Below, one piece after another: positions 36,642 through 46,844 of a stretch of 64,000 bases of DNA. Made by a program: the position numbers and the translations under genes. How positions within the stretch are numbered: the first letter of the stretch is position 1; every line of letters begins with the position of its first letter. This DNA comes from Halobacillus litoralis. GTDB taxonomy: Bacteria > Bacillota > Bacilli > Bacillales > Halobacillaceae. The stretch lies in the NCBI RefSeq assembly GCF_020524085.2, contig NZ_CP129016.1, forward strand, positions 2,164,001 through 2,228,000, written 5' to 3'. The notes beneath the pieces are model-generated. The model saw only the letters and a program-made list of their open reading frames with translations, ran no database searches and was not told the origin of the DNA.

Positions 36642-37590
36642 ACATCGAATGGGCGATTCATACACGGATCGCCTTTTTCAATGGATGCAAACAGAGGAAA
36701 AGCTTCCGATTGAATATGAACAGACCATCAAACCGAAGGTGTACAAAATCCAGTATGACGGGCAGCCATTTATTTTAAAGGGATACCGCCGGTTTCATGT
36801 GATTGAAAAACAAGTGGAGTTTTTCGAACATTGGAATTATGCGTATAAAATAGCTGCAAGACCGTACCCTTTCTATGATCGAGTTTTTACCATCAGTAAA
36901 CTTGGTTGTGACTGGGCTTTATTTGAATGCGTGGAAGGAAGGCATGCAGACTTCAGCCGGCATATGGACAGAAAACAAGCGGTCCGTATTCTCCATCACT
37001 TTCATCGAACAACCAAAGGAATTGGAGTATTGTCGGTTCCTAAAGATCCACTATATGTTAAATGGGAAAGGCGCTTAGAACAATTTGAAGAAACGAAAGA
37101 TCTATTCACAGAGTTACGGAAGCGGGAAATGTACCAGGAACTGCATGCTTGCATGAGCAAGCGTTTGGAAGATTTTACGAATCATCCCTTGGGGGAAGTT
37201 GAGGAGAGAGCCTGGGATCGTAATGAATGGCTTCATGGAGACGTGGCTCATCATAACTTCATTGTCGGTTCCGATAAGAATATAAAAATGATTGATTTTG
37301 ACCTTTTGCATACAGGTCCTCGTTTATATGATCACATTCAATTGGCTCAGCGTTTTTTACCATACGTGGAGCTTAGGAAATCTACATTGTTGCCGTACTT
37401 TCCACATGTTAATGATAAGGAGATCTGGTGGAAAGGGGTCCTCGTCCCGGCTGATCTTTTAAGGGAATGGCTATATGGGTACCGCTTAAGCCTGAGAGAA
37501 GAAGCATCAATGCCGCGCCATATGAGAAAATTGGAAAAAGCATGGGAAAACCGGAAGAAGTTTGTCCGATATGCTGAGCATATGCTATGA
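36631..37590 (+). CDS. ysxE: YsxE-like spore coat kinase-fold protein
   Basis: 319 residues in the CotS/YsxE kinase-like family. The catalytic-loop-like motif WLHGDVAHHNFIV and the metal-site-like MIDFDLLHTGPRLYD are present. In B. subtilis ysxE lies directly after spoVID and its product belongs to the coat; here it follows safA, which encodes the SpoVID partner. ATG 36631 follows GGAGGG and overlaps the restored safA end. Kinase activity is not established. Confidence 0.82.
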   Translation: MKAEHRMGDSYTDRLFQWMQTEEKLPIEYEQTIKPKVYKIQYDGQPFILKGYRRFHVIEKQVEFFEHWNYAYKIAARPYPFYDRVFTISKLGCDWALFECVEGRHADFSRHMDRKQAVRILHHFHRTTKGIGVLSVPKDPLYVKWERRLEQFEETKDLFTELRKREMYQELHACMSKRLEDFTNHPLGEVEERAWDRNEWLHGDVAHHNFIVGSDKNIKMIDFDLLHTGPRLYDHIQLAQRFLPYVELRKSTLLPYFPHVNDKEIWWKGVLVPADLLREWLYGYRLSLREEASMPRHMRKLEKAWENRKKFVRYAEHML

Positions 37591-38363
37591 TTAGATATCA
37601 TATGTGTGAAAGGATGAACAATCCGGTGGAACAGAAAGTTGAAAAAATCGTATCCTGGCTACAGGAAAAAGTCAAAGAGGCACATGTAGAAGGGTTAGTC
37701 GTCGGGGTCAGTGGTGGAATCGATTCCGCTGTCGTTGCCAACCTGATAAAGAGAGCATTCCCCGATAATTCTTTGGGTGTAATCATGCCATGTAAAAGTC
37801 AATCCGATGACCAAGTTCATGCAAAAAGCGTTGTGGAAGCATGTGACCTTCCAATAATGACCGTTGATTTAACGGAAACACACAACGTCATGTTCCGAAC
37901 GATCAAACAGCAATTGAATGATGCTGGATCTTTCAATGAAGAACAAGAAAAGTTAGCTGATGCTAATTTGAGAGCCCGCCTACGAATGAGTACCCTCTAT
38001 ACAATTGCAACCAACCATAAATACTTAGTGGTTGGTACAGATAATGCAGCCGAATGGTACACCGGGTACTTCACGAAGTTTGGGGATGGAGGCGTGGATC
38101 TCGTTCCTATTTCCAACCTCACTAAAGGTGAAGTACGAGAAATGGCTAAATATTTGGGTGTACCTGATGAAGTGATCCATAAACAACCAAGTGCAGGATT
38201 GTGGGAAGGGCAGACAGATGAGAACGAAATGGGCACGAGTTATGATATGATTGATCGTCATTTGAAAGGGGAAGAAATCCCTGAAGAAGATCGAAATATT
38301 ATTGAAGCGATGCACAAGCGCTCTGCGCACAAACGTCAAATGCCACCTGCGCCTCCGAAATAA
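37587..38363 (+). CDS. nadE: NH3-dependent NAD synthetase
   Basis: 258 residues; final step of NAD synthesis using ammonia. The PP-loop SGGIDSAV is near residues 42-49, with LANLRARLRMS-like and GTDNAAEWYTGYFTKFGDGG further on. No glutaminase domain is attached. It starts at an ATGA overlap with the ysxE-like gene, so it is translationally coupled; ATG 37614 is an alternative start. B. subtilis has nadBCA next to safA instead, so NAD genes adjoin safA in both layouts. Confidence 0.92.
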   Translation: MIRYHMCERMNNPVEQKVEKIVSWLQEKVKEAHVEGLVVGVSGGIDSAVVANLIKRAFPDNSLGVIMPCKSQSDDQVHAKSVVEACDLPIMTVDLTETHNVMFRTIKQQLNDAGSFNEEQEKLADANLRARLRMSTLYTIATNHKYLVVGTDNAAEWYTGYFTKFGDGGVDLVPISNLTKGEVREMAKYLGVPDEVIHKQPSAGLWEGQTDENEMGTSYDMIDRHLKGEEIPEEDRNIIEAMHKRSAHKRQMPPAPPK

Positions 38364-38386
38364 GCTTGGCGAATATTGACAGACTA

Positions 38387-38433
38387 AAACATTCTTCTTG
38401 AACCCATAGTAAGGGTAAAAGGAGAATGTTTTT
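38387..38433 (+). terminator. Hairpin covering the coxA-like ribosome site
   Basis: AAAACATTCT (38387-38396) pairs with AGAATGTTTT near 38423-38432, and inside AACCC pairs with GGGT. The 3' arm includes GGAG, the ribosome site of the next gene, and ends in T5 at its ATG. It may end nadE transcripts and hide the ribosome site on read-through RNA. Confidence 0.55.
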
Positions 38434-38982
38434 ATGTGGAAAATTGTTAGTATTCTTATGTTGACCTCGTTATTCATGTTCGCATGTCAGGCGGATGAAA
38501 CCGCGGAACCGAAAGAAGAAGAATCTTCCCCTTATCAACCTCTTGGTTATGCACAAGATGGAGCCATTGAAAGACGGGGGCAGATTCCTACAGGGAAAGA
38601 CAGTTATTTCAAACGTACAGCAGAGGAAGAGTTCAGAAATGCGAAGTATGGCGAAACCAATCGTTCCCACGACAATGATTTTAATAACGAAGATGCCATG
38701 GCAGTTGTGGAGAAAGTCAATGAACTAAAAGAAATTACGATGACTCAAGCCTATTCGACCGATGAACGTATGTACGTGGCGGTCATGATTAACCCGTATG
38801 ATCTCAGAGATAAGTCGATCCCGGAGAAAATAGAAGCCAAGGTAAAGCAAGTGACAGATAAAGACTTGATTGTCTATACGAATAACAATAGCTGGGATGA
38901 AATGAAAAACTTCAATGCAAGAGAATCGGAAGCACCTGATAAAATTAGACAGAGATTTCGTAACTTTTTCAATCAACAATAG
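38434..38982 (+). CDS. coxA: YhcN/YlaJ family sporulation lipoprotein (CoxA-like)
   Basis: 182 residues. A lipoprotein signal (MWKIVSILMLTSLFMFAC) has the cysteine at 18. The mature part has an acidic stretch and a YhcN/YlaJ-type domain including VVEKVNELKEITMTQAYSTD and YVAVMINPY. The place between safA/ysxE-like and yebC matches B. subtilis coxA (cortex lipoprotein). A GAATATT at 38371-38377 with a poor -10 12 bases on might be a sigma-E or sigma-G element; too weak to call. Confidence 0.75.
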   Translation: MWKIVSILMLTSLFMFACQADETAEPKEEESSPYQPLGYAQDGAIERRGQIPTGKDSYFKRTAEEEFRNAKYGETNRSHDNDFNNEDAMAVVEKVNELKEITMTQAYSTDERMYVAVMINPYDLRDKSIPEKIEAKVKQVTDKDLIVYTNNNSWDEMKNFNARESEAPDKIRQRFRNFFNQQ

Positions 38983-39109
38983 GGGCAAAGGGTTTGCTTT
39001 CAAGAAAAATGGGGATTGTGATATATTAGAGAATAGAGTCCAATGCGTAAGTGAGCTTACGTAAAGATACATGGAACTATAAGATTTGTCTGGGAGAGGA
39101 GAATGTCCA

Positions 39110-39862
39110 ATGGCTGGCCATTCAAAATGGAGTAATATCAAGCATCGAAAAGGTGCTCAAGATGCGAAACGCGGAAAACTCTTCATGAAGCTTGCTCGCG
39201 AAATTTTCATGGCGGCGAAACAAGGAGGCGGCGATCAAGAAACCAATCCTGCCCTGCGTATAGCTGTAGATAAAGCAAGATCAAACAATATGCCGAAAGA
39301 TAACATCGATCGCGCCATTAAGAAAGCGACCGGAGATCTCGAAGGTGTCAATTATGAGGAATATACGTATGAAGGATACGGTCCTGGCGGGGTAGCGGTC
39401 ATGGTTAAAGTGTTGACAGATAATAAAAACCGTACGGCAGCAGACGTCAGACACGCTTTCAATAAAAATGATGGCAACTTAGGGGAAAACGGCTGCGTGT
39501 CCTTCATGTTCAACCGCTCAGGCTATCTCGTCATCGACCGGGAAGCAACAGAGGCCGATGAAGAAGAAATGATGCTTGAAGTCATAGAAGCCGGTGCAGA
39601 GGAAATGGAAACAACAGAAGAACAATTTGAGATCTACACAGATCCGGAATCTTTTTCTGATGTAAAACAGGCCTTGGAGTCTAGTGGATATGTGTTTACC
39701 ACAAGTGAAGTGACCATGATTCCTGAAACCTATACGGAACTAGGTGAAGAAGGCGTGGAAAAAATGTTGAAACTGATTGATATGCTCGAGGATAATGACG
39801 ACGTTCAAGAAGTCTATCACAACCTTGATGCAGATGAGGCGATTCTGGAAAAATTATCGTGA
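39110..39862 (+). CDS. yebC: YebC/PmpR family protein
   Basis: 250 residues, starting [20 protein letters not shown], the diagnostic N-terminus. YebC-type proteins act in transcription or, as shown recently for some, translation of proline runs. ATG 39110 follows GGGAGAGGAG; the open frame from 39086 is not part of the family. In B. subtilis the positional counterpart is yrbC. Confidence 0.95.
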   Translation: MAGHSKWSNIKHRKGAQDAKRGKLFMKLAREIFMAAKQGGGDQETNPALRIAVDKARSNNMPKDNIDRAIKKATGDLEGVNYEEYTYEGYGPGGVAVMVKVLTDNKNRTAADVRHAFNKNDGNLGENGCVSFMFNRSGYLVIDREATEADEEEMMLEVIEAGAEEMETTEEQFEIYTDPESFSDVKQALESSGYVFTTSEVTMIPETYTELGEEGVEKMLKLIDMLEDNDDVQEVYHNLDADEAILEKLS

Positions 39863-39879
39863 TCTCCCATTGCTATGAT

Positions 39880-39924
39880 AATAACTTCTGTTTCTGGACA
39901 CACTAGAAACAGAAGTTATTTTTA
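39880..39924 (+). terminator. Terminator after yebC
   Basis: AATAACTTCTGTTTCT (39880-39895) pairs perfectly with AGAAACAGAAGTTATT (39905-39920), followed by TTTATT. Confidence 0.9.
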
Positions 39925-39942
39925 TTTAGGGGGGATCCTGTC

Positions 39943-40512
39943 ATGAAACGATGGGCCTTAATTGTTGGGTTAGCCATAGGCGTTGCTGTATTGAGTTGGT
40001 CGATCATTGATCAAACTCCACCGAAAACCTTTAAAGATAACACGCCACAAAGAGTCATCCAGGGCAAGGAGGAGCAATCAGAGTCAGTGGAAACATTGGT
40101 TAAGCCTGAACCTTTGAAATTGACAGTCATTCTGAAGGAGCATTATATAGATGGTGTGACAGAAACCACAAAGAAAGAAGAAACCATCTGGTCTATGATG
40201 GATTTTTGGGCTTCCTATGAGGGATGGACGGTTGAAGAACAGGAATTGGATCAAGTAGTTTTTCAAAGAGAAGTTGATGATATTTCTCCTTTGACAAAAC
40301 AGACAGGGTATTTTGGTTTGACAGAGGATGGGGAATTAGCCGTCTTTCAAGGTCTTCCTGATCAAGGGAAGGTCATTGAGTCCTTTAAACCTATCCCCAT
40401 TAAGCCGCTTGAAAGTAAAAGAGAGCATGAGTTGAAACAGGGGATTAAAATCAAGGACCACCGGCATTTTGAGCAAGTCGTTCGTCAATTTTCCAAAGAA
40501 GAGGAAGTATAA
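39943..40512 (+). CDS. bofC: Bypass-of-forespore protein BofC
   Basis: 189 residues. An N-terminal membrane or signal helix (KRWALIVGLAIGVAVLSWSI) targets it to the intermembrane space, where BofC inhibits the SpoIVB protease in sigma-K checkpoint control. The body has LTVILKEHYIDGVTETT and GYFGLTEDGELAVFQG, typical of BofC. The place between yebC and ruvA matches B. subtilis. Other checkpoint partners, spoIVFA and spoIVFB, are also in this window. Confidence 0.85.
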   Translation: MKRWALIVGLAIGVAVLSWSIIDQTPPKTFKDNTPQRVIQGKEEQSESVETLVKPEPLKLTVILKEHYIDGVTETTKKEETIWSMMDFWASYEGWTVEEQELDQVVFQREVDDISPLTKQTGYFGLTEDGELAVFQGLPDQGKVIESFKPIPIKPLESKREHELKQGIKIKDHRHFEQVVRQFSKEEEV

Positions 40513-40520
40513 GAGACGTG

Positions 40521-40550
40521 AAACAGCCACCATTAGTTGTGGCTGTTTTG
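40521..40550 (+). terminator. Terminator after bofC
   Basis: AAACAGCCAC (40521-40530) pairs with GTGGCTGTTT (40539-40548), followed by TGTTCCGTTTT. Confidence 0.75.
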
Positions 40551-40588
40551 TTCCGTTTTAAGGGCGATTCACGGCTTTTATTCATGGG

Positions 40589-40613
40589 CGAACATGTGCT
40601 TGTATGTTACAAT
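40589..40613 (+). promoter_or_regulatory. LexA (SOS) box and extended -10 of ruvA
   Basis: CGAACATGTGCTTG (40589-40602) matches the Gram-positive LexA consensus CGAACRNRYGTTYG at 13 of 14 positions. It sits directly before TGT-TACAAT (40605-40613), an extended -10, so bound LexA would block the promoter. ruvAB is a LexA target in B. subtilis. Confidence 0.75.
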
Positions 40614-40652
40614 AGGAAGGATAGCAATAAAGGGTAGAGAGGGAATTTTACA

Positions 40653-41270
40653 ATGATTAGTTACGTGAAAGGTCAATTGACGACACTCGATGAAGGGTCG
40701 TTGACAATAGAAACAGGCGGCATAGGATATGAAGTGCTATGCGCAAATCCATATCATTTTCAAGATTCGATGAACAAGGAAGTCAAAGTACATACGTACC
40801 ATTATATAAGAGAAGATAATCAATCGCTTTTTGGATTCAAGAAAAAAGAAGACAAACAACTATTCGCTCAATTACTGAACGTTTCCGGGATTGGACCTAA
40901 AGGAGCTCTTGCTATTCTTGGAACCGTCAGCGTACCAGAATTCGTATCGGCCATTGAGCAGGAAGACGATAAATACTTAACGAAATTTCCGGGAGTAGGA
41001 AAGAAGACAGCTCGTCAGATGATCCTTGACTTGAAAGGGAAACTTATTGTCTGGCTTCCTGATGAAGATAATGAGGACACCCTTTTCTATCAGGAAGATT
41101 TAACATCGAAAGAGAAAAGGGCTGTAGTGGACGACGCAATTGAAGCGTTGAAGGCTTTAGGTTATACAGAAAAAGAAGTGAAGTTTGTCCGTACAGAACT
41201 TGAAAAAGCCAAACATGGCAGCGTGGATGATTATGTCAGACAAGGGCTGCAACTATTGATGAAATCTTAA
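40653..41270 (+). CDS. ruvA: Holliday junction protein RuvA
   Basis: 205 residues. N-terminal OB domain (MISYVKGQLTTLDEGSLTIE), helix-hairpin-helix elements (LLNVSGIGPKGALAIL, FPGVGKKTARQMILDLKGK) and a C-terminal RuvB-binding domain. Binds Holliday junctions with RuvB. Confidence 0.97.
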   Translation: MISYVKGQLTTLDEGSLTIETGGIGYEVLCANPYHFQDSMNKEVKVHTYHYIREDNQSLFGFKKKEDKQLFAQLLNVSGIGPKGALAILGTVSVPEFVSAIEQEDDKYLTKFPGVGKKTARQMILDLKGKLIVWLPDEDNEDTLFYQEDLTSKEKRAVVDDAIEALKALGYTEKEVKFVRTELEKAKHGSVDDYVRQGLQLLMKS

Positions 41271-41288
41271 GGTGAGGAGGGATGAATC

Positions 41289-42290
41289 TTGGAGGATCGC
41301 ATGATATCTGGAGAACAACAGGATACCGATCAGGAGATTGAGCTTAGTTTACGACCAGAAACTCTGAAGCAGTATATTGGTCAGGATCAGGTGAAAAATA
41401 ATCTAAGCATCTTCATTGAAGCAGCAAAAATGCGAAACGAGCCGCTTGATCATGCGCTGTTGTATGGACCACCTGGGTTAGGTAAAACCACACTTGCTTC
41501 GATCATTGCTAATGAGATGGGCGTTCAGTTTAGAACAACAGCTGGTCCAGCGATTGAGAGGGCTGGGGATTTGGCCGCGATATTATCATCTTTGGAACCA
41601 GGGGATGTCCTCTTCATCGATGAAATCCATCGCCTTCCACGTTCTGTAGAAGAAGTCCTCTATCCTGCAATGGAGGATTTCTGTCTTGATATCGTCGTAG
41701 GTACGGGGCCAAGTGCCCGTTCTGTAAGGCTCGATCTTCCCCCTTTCACATTGGTCGGTGCCACCACTCGAGCCGGGTTGCTTTCCGCACCTCTCAGAGA
41801 TCGGTTCGGGGTGCACAGCCGTCTGGAATATTACGATACCAAAGCGCTTTGTTCCATCGTAGAACGGACAGCAGAAATATTTTCTGTTGAAATCGATGGT
41901 GCGGCAGCTGTTGAAGTCGCGCGTCGTTCCAGAGGAACCCCAAGGATTGCCAACCGCTTGTTAAAGCGTGTCCGCGATATTGCTCAAGTAAAAGGTGAGA
42001 CAGTCATTAGCAAGGAAACGACAAAGGAAGCGTTGAACATGCTGCAAGTAGATGCAGAAGGTCTTGATTTTATCGATCACAAGTTGCTGAAAGGGATCAT
42101 GGATAGCTTCCAGGGAGGGCCTGTAGGCTTGGATACGATTGCCGCAACGATTGGAGAGGAGCCTCAGACGATTGAAGATGTATATGAGCCCTTCTTGCTG
42201 CAAATCGGTTATATCCAACGGACACCAAGAGGCCGTGTGGTCACACCTAAAGCCTACGCTCATTTCAACAGGGAGGTGCCTGGCTCTTGA
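41289..42290 (+). CDS. ruvB: Holliday junction branch-migration ATPase RuvB
   Basis: 333 residues. Walker [12 protein letters not shown] near residues 59-69, Walker B (FIDEIHRL) and sensor GATTRAG. The C-terminal winged helix ends [12 protein letters not shown]. The TTG start follows GAGGAGGG. The end overlaps the small downstream gene. Confidence 0.97.
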   Translation: MEDRMISGEQQDTDQEIELSLRPETLKQYIGQDQVKNNLSIFIEAAKMRNEPLDHALLYGPPGLGKTTLASIIANEMGVQFRTTAGPAIERAGDLAAILSSLEPGDVLFIDEIHRLPRSVEEVLYPAMEDFCLDIVVGTGPSARSVRLDLPPFTLVGATTRAGLLSAPLRDRFGVHSRLEYYDTKALCSIVERTAEIFSVEIDGAAAVEVARRSRGTPRIANRLLKRVRDIAQVKGETVISKETTKEALNMLQVDAEGLDFIDHKLLKGIMDSFQGGPVGLDTIAATIGEEPQTIEDVYEPFLLQIGYIQRTPRGRVVTPKAYAHFNREVPGS

Positions 42291-42484
42291 CGGGCTTTGG
42301 TAAAATCTTTATTGTAATAGGGATTGTGTTCATATTGATCGGTATACTATGGAGTATATTTGGAAAATTACCAGGGGACCTTAGCTTTAAAAAAGGAAAC
42401 GTTACGTTCTATTTTCCCATTATGACTTCCATTATTGTGAGCATTGTCCTTTCGTTAATTTTCTATTTCATAAGAAAATTTTGA
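42287..42484 (+). CDS. DUF2905 small membrane protein
   Basis: 65 residues beginning with TTG, overlapping the ruvB stop. Two membrane helices with the family core [19 protein letters not shown] between them. DUF2905 proteins commonly adjoin ruvB or queA; their function is unknown. Confidence 0.85.
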   Translation: MTGFGKIFIVIGIVFILIGILWSIFGKLPGDLSFKKGNVTFYFPIMTSIIVSIVLSLIFYFIRKF

Positions 42485-42513
42485 TACATTAAACATAAGA
42501 ATAGGGGATTCAC

Positions 42514-43539
42514 ATGGATATCAAGCAATACGATTTTGATTTGCCGGAGGAGCTGATCGCTCAGGTTCCATTAGAAGATCGGACTGCTTCCCGGCTTATG
42601 GTTTGTGATCGTACAGAACAAACCATTGAACATCGGCATTTTTCTCAAATCACTGATTACTTAGAAAAAGGTGACTGCCTTGTATTGAATGACACGAAGG
42701 TGTTACCTGCTCGGCTATACGGTGCTAAAGAGGGGACCGGTGGAAAAGTAGAGGTCCTTCTTCTTCACCAGACTGAAGATGATGAGTGGGACGTGCTTGT
42801 CAAACCCGCGAAAAAGGTAAAAGTAGGCACCAAGATTGTCTTCGGAGAAGGGAAACTTGTAGCCGAGTGTACGGAATTGCAAGAGCATGGAGGACGCAAG
42901 GTCAAATTCAGCTACGAAGGCATTTTCCTTGAGGTATTGGAATCTCTAGGAGAGATGCCTTTACCTCCATATATCAAAGAGCAGTTGTCTGATAGAGATC
43001 GATATCAGACCGTCTATGCGAAAGAAGAAGGTTCAGCAGCTGCTCCTACAGCCGGACTGCACTTTACAAAAGAACTGTTAGAGGATTTGCAGGCAAAGGG
43101 GATCGAACTTGCGTATTTGACACTTCACGTAGGGCTCGGCACCTTCCGACCCGTCAGTGTAGATCAAGTGGAGGAACATGATATGCATGCCGAATTCTAT
43201 CAGTTGAGTGGAGAAACAGCCAATCAGTTGAATACGGTCAAAGAAAAAGGCGGAAGAATTATATCTGTTGGTACAACCTCAACCAGAACGCTCGAGACGA
43301 TCATCCGTGATCACGGAACATTCAAAGAGGCAAGCGGTTGGACGGATATCTTCATTTATCCTCCTCAAAAGCTGAAAGCCATCGATGGATTGATTACAAA
43401 CTTCCATTTGCCGAAGTCCACATTAATTATGCTGGTCAGCGCCTTTGCCGGTCGCGACTTTATTTTAGAAGCCTATAAACAGGCAGTAGAAGAAAGGTAT
43501 CGTTTCTTCAGTTTTGGAGATGCGATGTTCATAAAATGA
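42514..43539 (+). CDS. queA: S-adenosylmethionine:tRNA ribosyltransferase-isomerase
   Basis: 341 residues; makes epoxyqueuosine on tRNA. N-terminal [16 protein letters not shown], then [13 protein letters not shown] and the [10 protein letters not shown] signature. Pairs with tgt in the queuosine pathway. Confidence 0.97.
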   Translation: MDIKQYDFDLPEELIAQVPLEDRTASRLMVCDRTEQTIEHRHFSQITDYLEKGDCLVLNDTKVLPARLYGAKEGTGGKVEVLLLHQTEDDEWDVLVKPAKKVKVGTKIVFGEGKLVAECTELQEHGGRKVKFSYEGIFLEVLESLGEMPLPPYIKEQLSDRDRYQTVYAKEEGSAAAPTAGLHFTKELLEDLQAKGIELAYLTLHVGLGTFRPVSVDQVEEHDMHAEFYQLSGETANQLNTVKEKGGRIISVGTTSTRTLETIIRDHGTFKEASGWTDIFIYPPQKLKAIDGLITNFHLPKSTLIMLVSAFAGRDFILEAYKQAVEERYRFFSFGDAMFIK

Positions 43540-43558
43540 TCTTATGGATCAAGAGTGA

Positions 43559-44710
<1,152 letters not shown>

Positions 44711-44725
44711 AAAGGGGGAAAATAA

Positions 44726-44983
44726 ATGGATACATTAGTAGGTTTACTTCCTATAATCCTAATGTTTGTCATTTTCTATTTCCTATTGATTCGACCGCAG
44801 CAAAAGAAACAGAAGAAAGTACAACAAATGCAGTCGGACCTCCAAAAAGGCGATAGAGTTATAACAATCGGAGGACTTCACGGAACGATTCATGCGATTG
44901 ATGAAGGTACGCTTGTGATTTCTGTACAAGATGGTACTCAACTTAAATTCGATCGTTCATCCGTACGTGAAAAATTGAGCTAA
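44726..44983 (+). CDS. yajC: Preprotein translocase subunit YajC
   Basis: 85 residues: one N-terminal membrane helix (LLPIILMFVIFYFLLIRP) followed by QQKKQKKVQQMQSDLQ and a small cytosolic domain with GDRVITIGGLHGTI. YajC associates with SecDF, encoded 5.3 kb downstream. Ends at a strong terminator shared with yrzE-like. Confidence 0.95.
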   Translation: MDTLVGLLPIILMFVIFYFLLIRPQQKKQKKVQQMQSDLQKGDRVITIGGLHGTIHAIDEGTLVISVQDGTQLKFDRSSVREKLS

Positions 44984-44991
44984 TCAAATGC

Positions 44992-45022
44992 AATCCCGCT
45001 ACATATTCTTGTAGCGGGATTT
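44992..45022. terminator. Terminator between yajC and yrzE-like
   Basis: AATCCCGCTACA (44992-45003) pairs with TGTAGCGGGATT (45010-45021), followed by TTACGTTTT. Lies between converging genes and may serve both. Confidence 0.85.
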
Positions 45023-45031
45023 TACGTTTTA

Positions 45032-45415
45032 TCACCTTTTTACGGTTTTCCTTGGCAGGTTGACCCCTATCATGCCTCCAAGCCAGGCAGCAAGAACCAG
45101 GCCTCCAAAATAACTCAACTGAGGCAGGGACACCCATGAGTTTTCAAAAATGACCTGAAATAGAACCATGGCACTGACGAAGATCAGCCCTGTCATCCCT
45201 CCAGAGAGCCATCCCTTCTGTTCTCCCTTATAAGCAGCCAGCATGCCACCTATGGCTAATATGCTAATACCGGCGACTAAAGCCAATTGATTGAGTGTCT
45301 CATATTCCATCCCAGTAAACCTTAGTAAAAGTGCTAACACTCCAGCAAATACAATCATCAAAATGAAAATAGAGCCGACTCCATACCCCAGGACCCCTGA
45401 CAATAACTTTTTCAT
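45032..45415 (-). CDS. yrzE: TIGR04086 family membrane protein (YrzE-like)
   Basis: 127 residues. The ATG on the minus strand at 45415 is preceded by AAGGGGGGATGGG; the open frame to 45442 is ignored. Four membrane helices are seen, with LAAWLGGMIGVNLP at the C-terminus. Position and orientation facing yajC match B. subtilis yrzE. Function unknown. Confidence 0.78.
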   Translation of the reverse strand: MKKLLSGVLGYGVGSIFILMIVFAGVLALLLRFTGMEYETLNQLALVAGISILAIGGMLAAYKGEQKGWLSGGMTGLIFVSAMVLFQVIFENSWVSLPQLSYFGGLVLAAWLGGMIGVNLPRKTVKR

Positions 45416-45540
45416 CCCATCCCCCCTTGATATGCTTGTCACTTTTATCTATATGCATGAAAACTCTATAGATAGAAGCAGATATTTTCTTCTGGACTTG
45501 AATAAGTATTAGTAAAGTCCGTCCAAAAAGGGGAAGATCT

Positions 45541-46827
45541 ATGTCAACTGTACTCGCAATCCTTATCTTTGTAGCTAGCTATGTACTGATTATGACGGAG
45601 AAGTTAAACCGTGCACTGGTAGCTGTAGCAGGTGGCGTTCTTCTTTTAATGACAAAGATTTATGAGTGGGAACAAGCTTTTGGTTTTATAGACTGGAATA
45701 CCGTTGCCCTCCTTTTTTCTATGATGGTTTTGGTTTCTATCACGAAAAAAACAGGGATTTTCACTTTTTTAGCTATTTGGTTAGCTCAGCTTGTAAAAGG
45801 AAGACCTGTTCCGCTTTTGCTAGTAACAGCTCTGTTTACAGCGGTAGGGTCTGCTTTTTTAGATAATGTTACGACGGTCCTCTTGTTTGTACCTGTATTA
45901 TTAACCCTCGTAGATCGTTTGAAATTACCGGCGTTCCCTTATCTGATCATGACGATTTTCAGCTCTAATATTGGGGGTACGGCTACACTTATCGGTGATC
46001 CTCCGAACATTATGATCGGACAGGCGGTGGACCATTTTAGCTTTGTATCCTTTCTTTATCATCTAGGACCTGTGGTATTGATTATCTTTATCCTCGTAAC
46101 GATTGGCGTCATCTTGTTATTCCGCAAAGGACTCACGTATGATCGGGCATTAGCTGAAGATTTAATGAAAGTAGAGGCGAAAGAACATTTGAAAATGTCT
46201 CCTTTGCTCTTTCAATCCGTTTCCGTAATGCTGCTGACTATCATCGGTTTTATGATGCATCCGTTTATCCATATGGATATTACGACTATTGCTGTCAGTG
46301 GAGCCCTCTTGTTATTGTTTTTGTCAGAGAAAGAGCTTGATGTGGAACATGTCTTTCAAGAAGTCGAATGGGTGACGTTATTCTTCTTCATGGGCTTGTT
46401 TATGCTTGTTGGGGGATTAGAGACGGTGGGCGTGATTGATGAGTTAGCTAGGGGAATGGTATGGATCTCTGGTGGAGATATGCCGGTCACTTCAATGGTG
46501 ATGCTTTGGAGTGCAGGAATTCTTTCGGGTGTGGTCGACAATATTCCGTTCGTGGCCGCTATGATCCCTGTAGTGCAGGAGCTTCAGGGATATGGAATGA
46601 TGAACGTCGATCCGGTCTGGTGGTCTTTAGCTTTAGGGGCATGTCTTGGAGGGAACGGCACCCTTGTCGGAGCATCTGCCAATGTGGTTGTTGCCGGTTT
46701 AGCAGCCAGCCAGAATAAACCGATCCCTTTTATTAAATTCTCACTCTACGGCCTTCCGGTTTTAATACTCTCCTTAATCGTTTCATCCATTTACGTTTGG
46801 TTCCGATATTTGCTGCCATTTCTTTAA
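45541..46827 (+). CDS. ArsB/NhaD-type ion permease
   Basis: 428 residues with about 11 membrane segments. The family signature SSNIGGTATLIGDPPNIMIG lies near residues 140-159, and the second half carries GGNGTLVGASANVVVAG, an inverted-repeat pair of re-entrant loops. Members move Na+/H+, arsenite or dicarboxylates; the substrate is not readable here. AAAAGGGGAAG precedes the ATG. B. subtilis has no gene at this place, so this is accessory; a halophile might use it for sodium, as a guess. Confidence 0.85.
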   Translation: MSTVLAILIFVASYVLIMTEKLNRALVAVAGGVLLLMTKIYEWEQAFGFIDWNTVALLFSMMVLVSITKKTGIFTFLAIWLAQLVKGRPVPLLLVTALFTAVGSAFLDNVTTVLLFVPVLLTLVDRLKLPAFPYLIMTIFSSNIGGTATLIGDPPNIMIGQAVDHFSFVSFLYHLGPVVLIIFILVTIGVILLFRKGLTYDRALAEDLMKVEAKEHLKMSPLLFQSVSVMLLTIIGFMMHPFIHMDITTIAVSGALLLLFLSEKELDVEHVFQEVEWVTLFFFMGLFMLVGGLETVGVIDELARGMVWISGGDMPVTSMVMLWSAGILSGVVDNIPFVAAMIPVVQELQGYGMMNVDPVWWSLALGACLGGNGTLVGASANVVVAGLAASQNKPIPFIKFSLYGLPVLILSLIVSSIYVWFRYLLPFL

Positions 46828-46844
46828 TAAAACAGGAAAAATAG

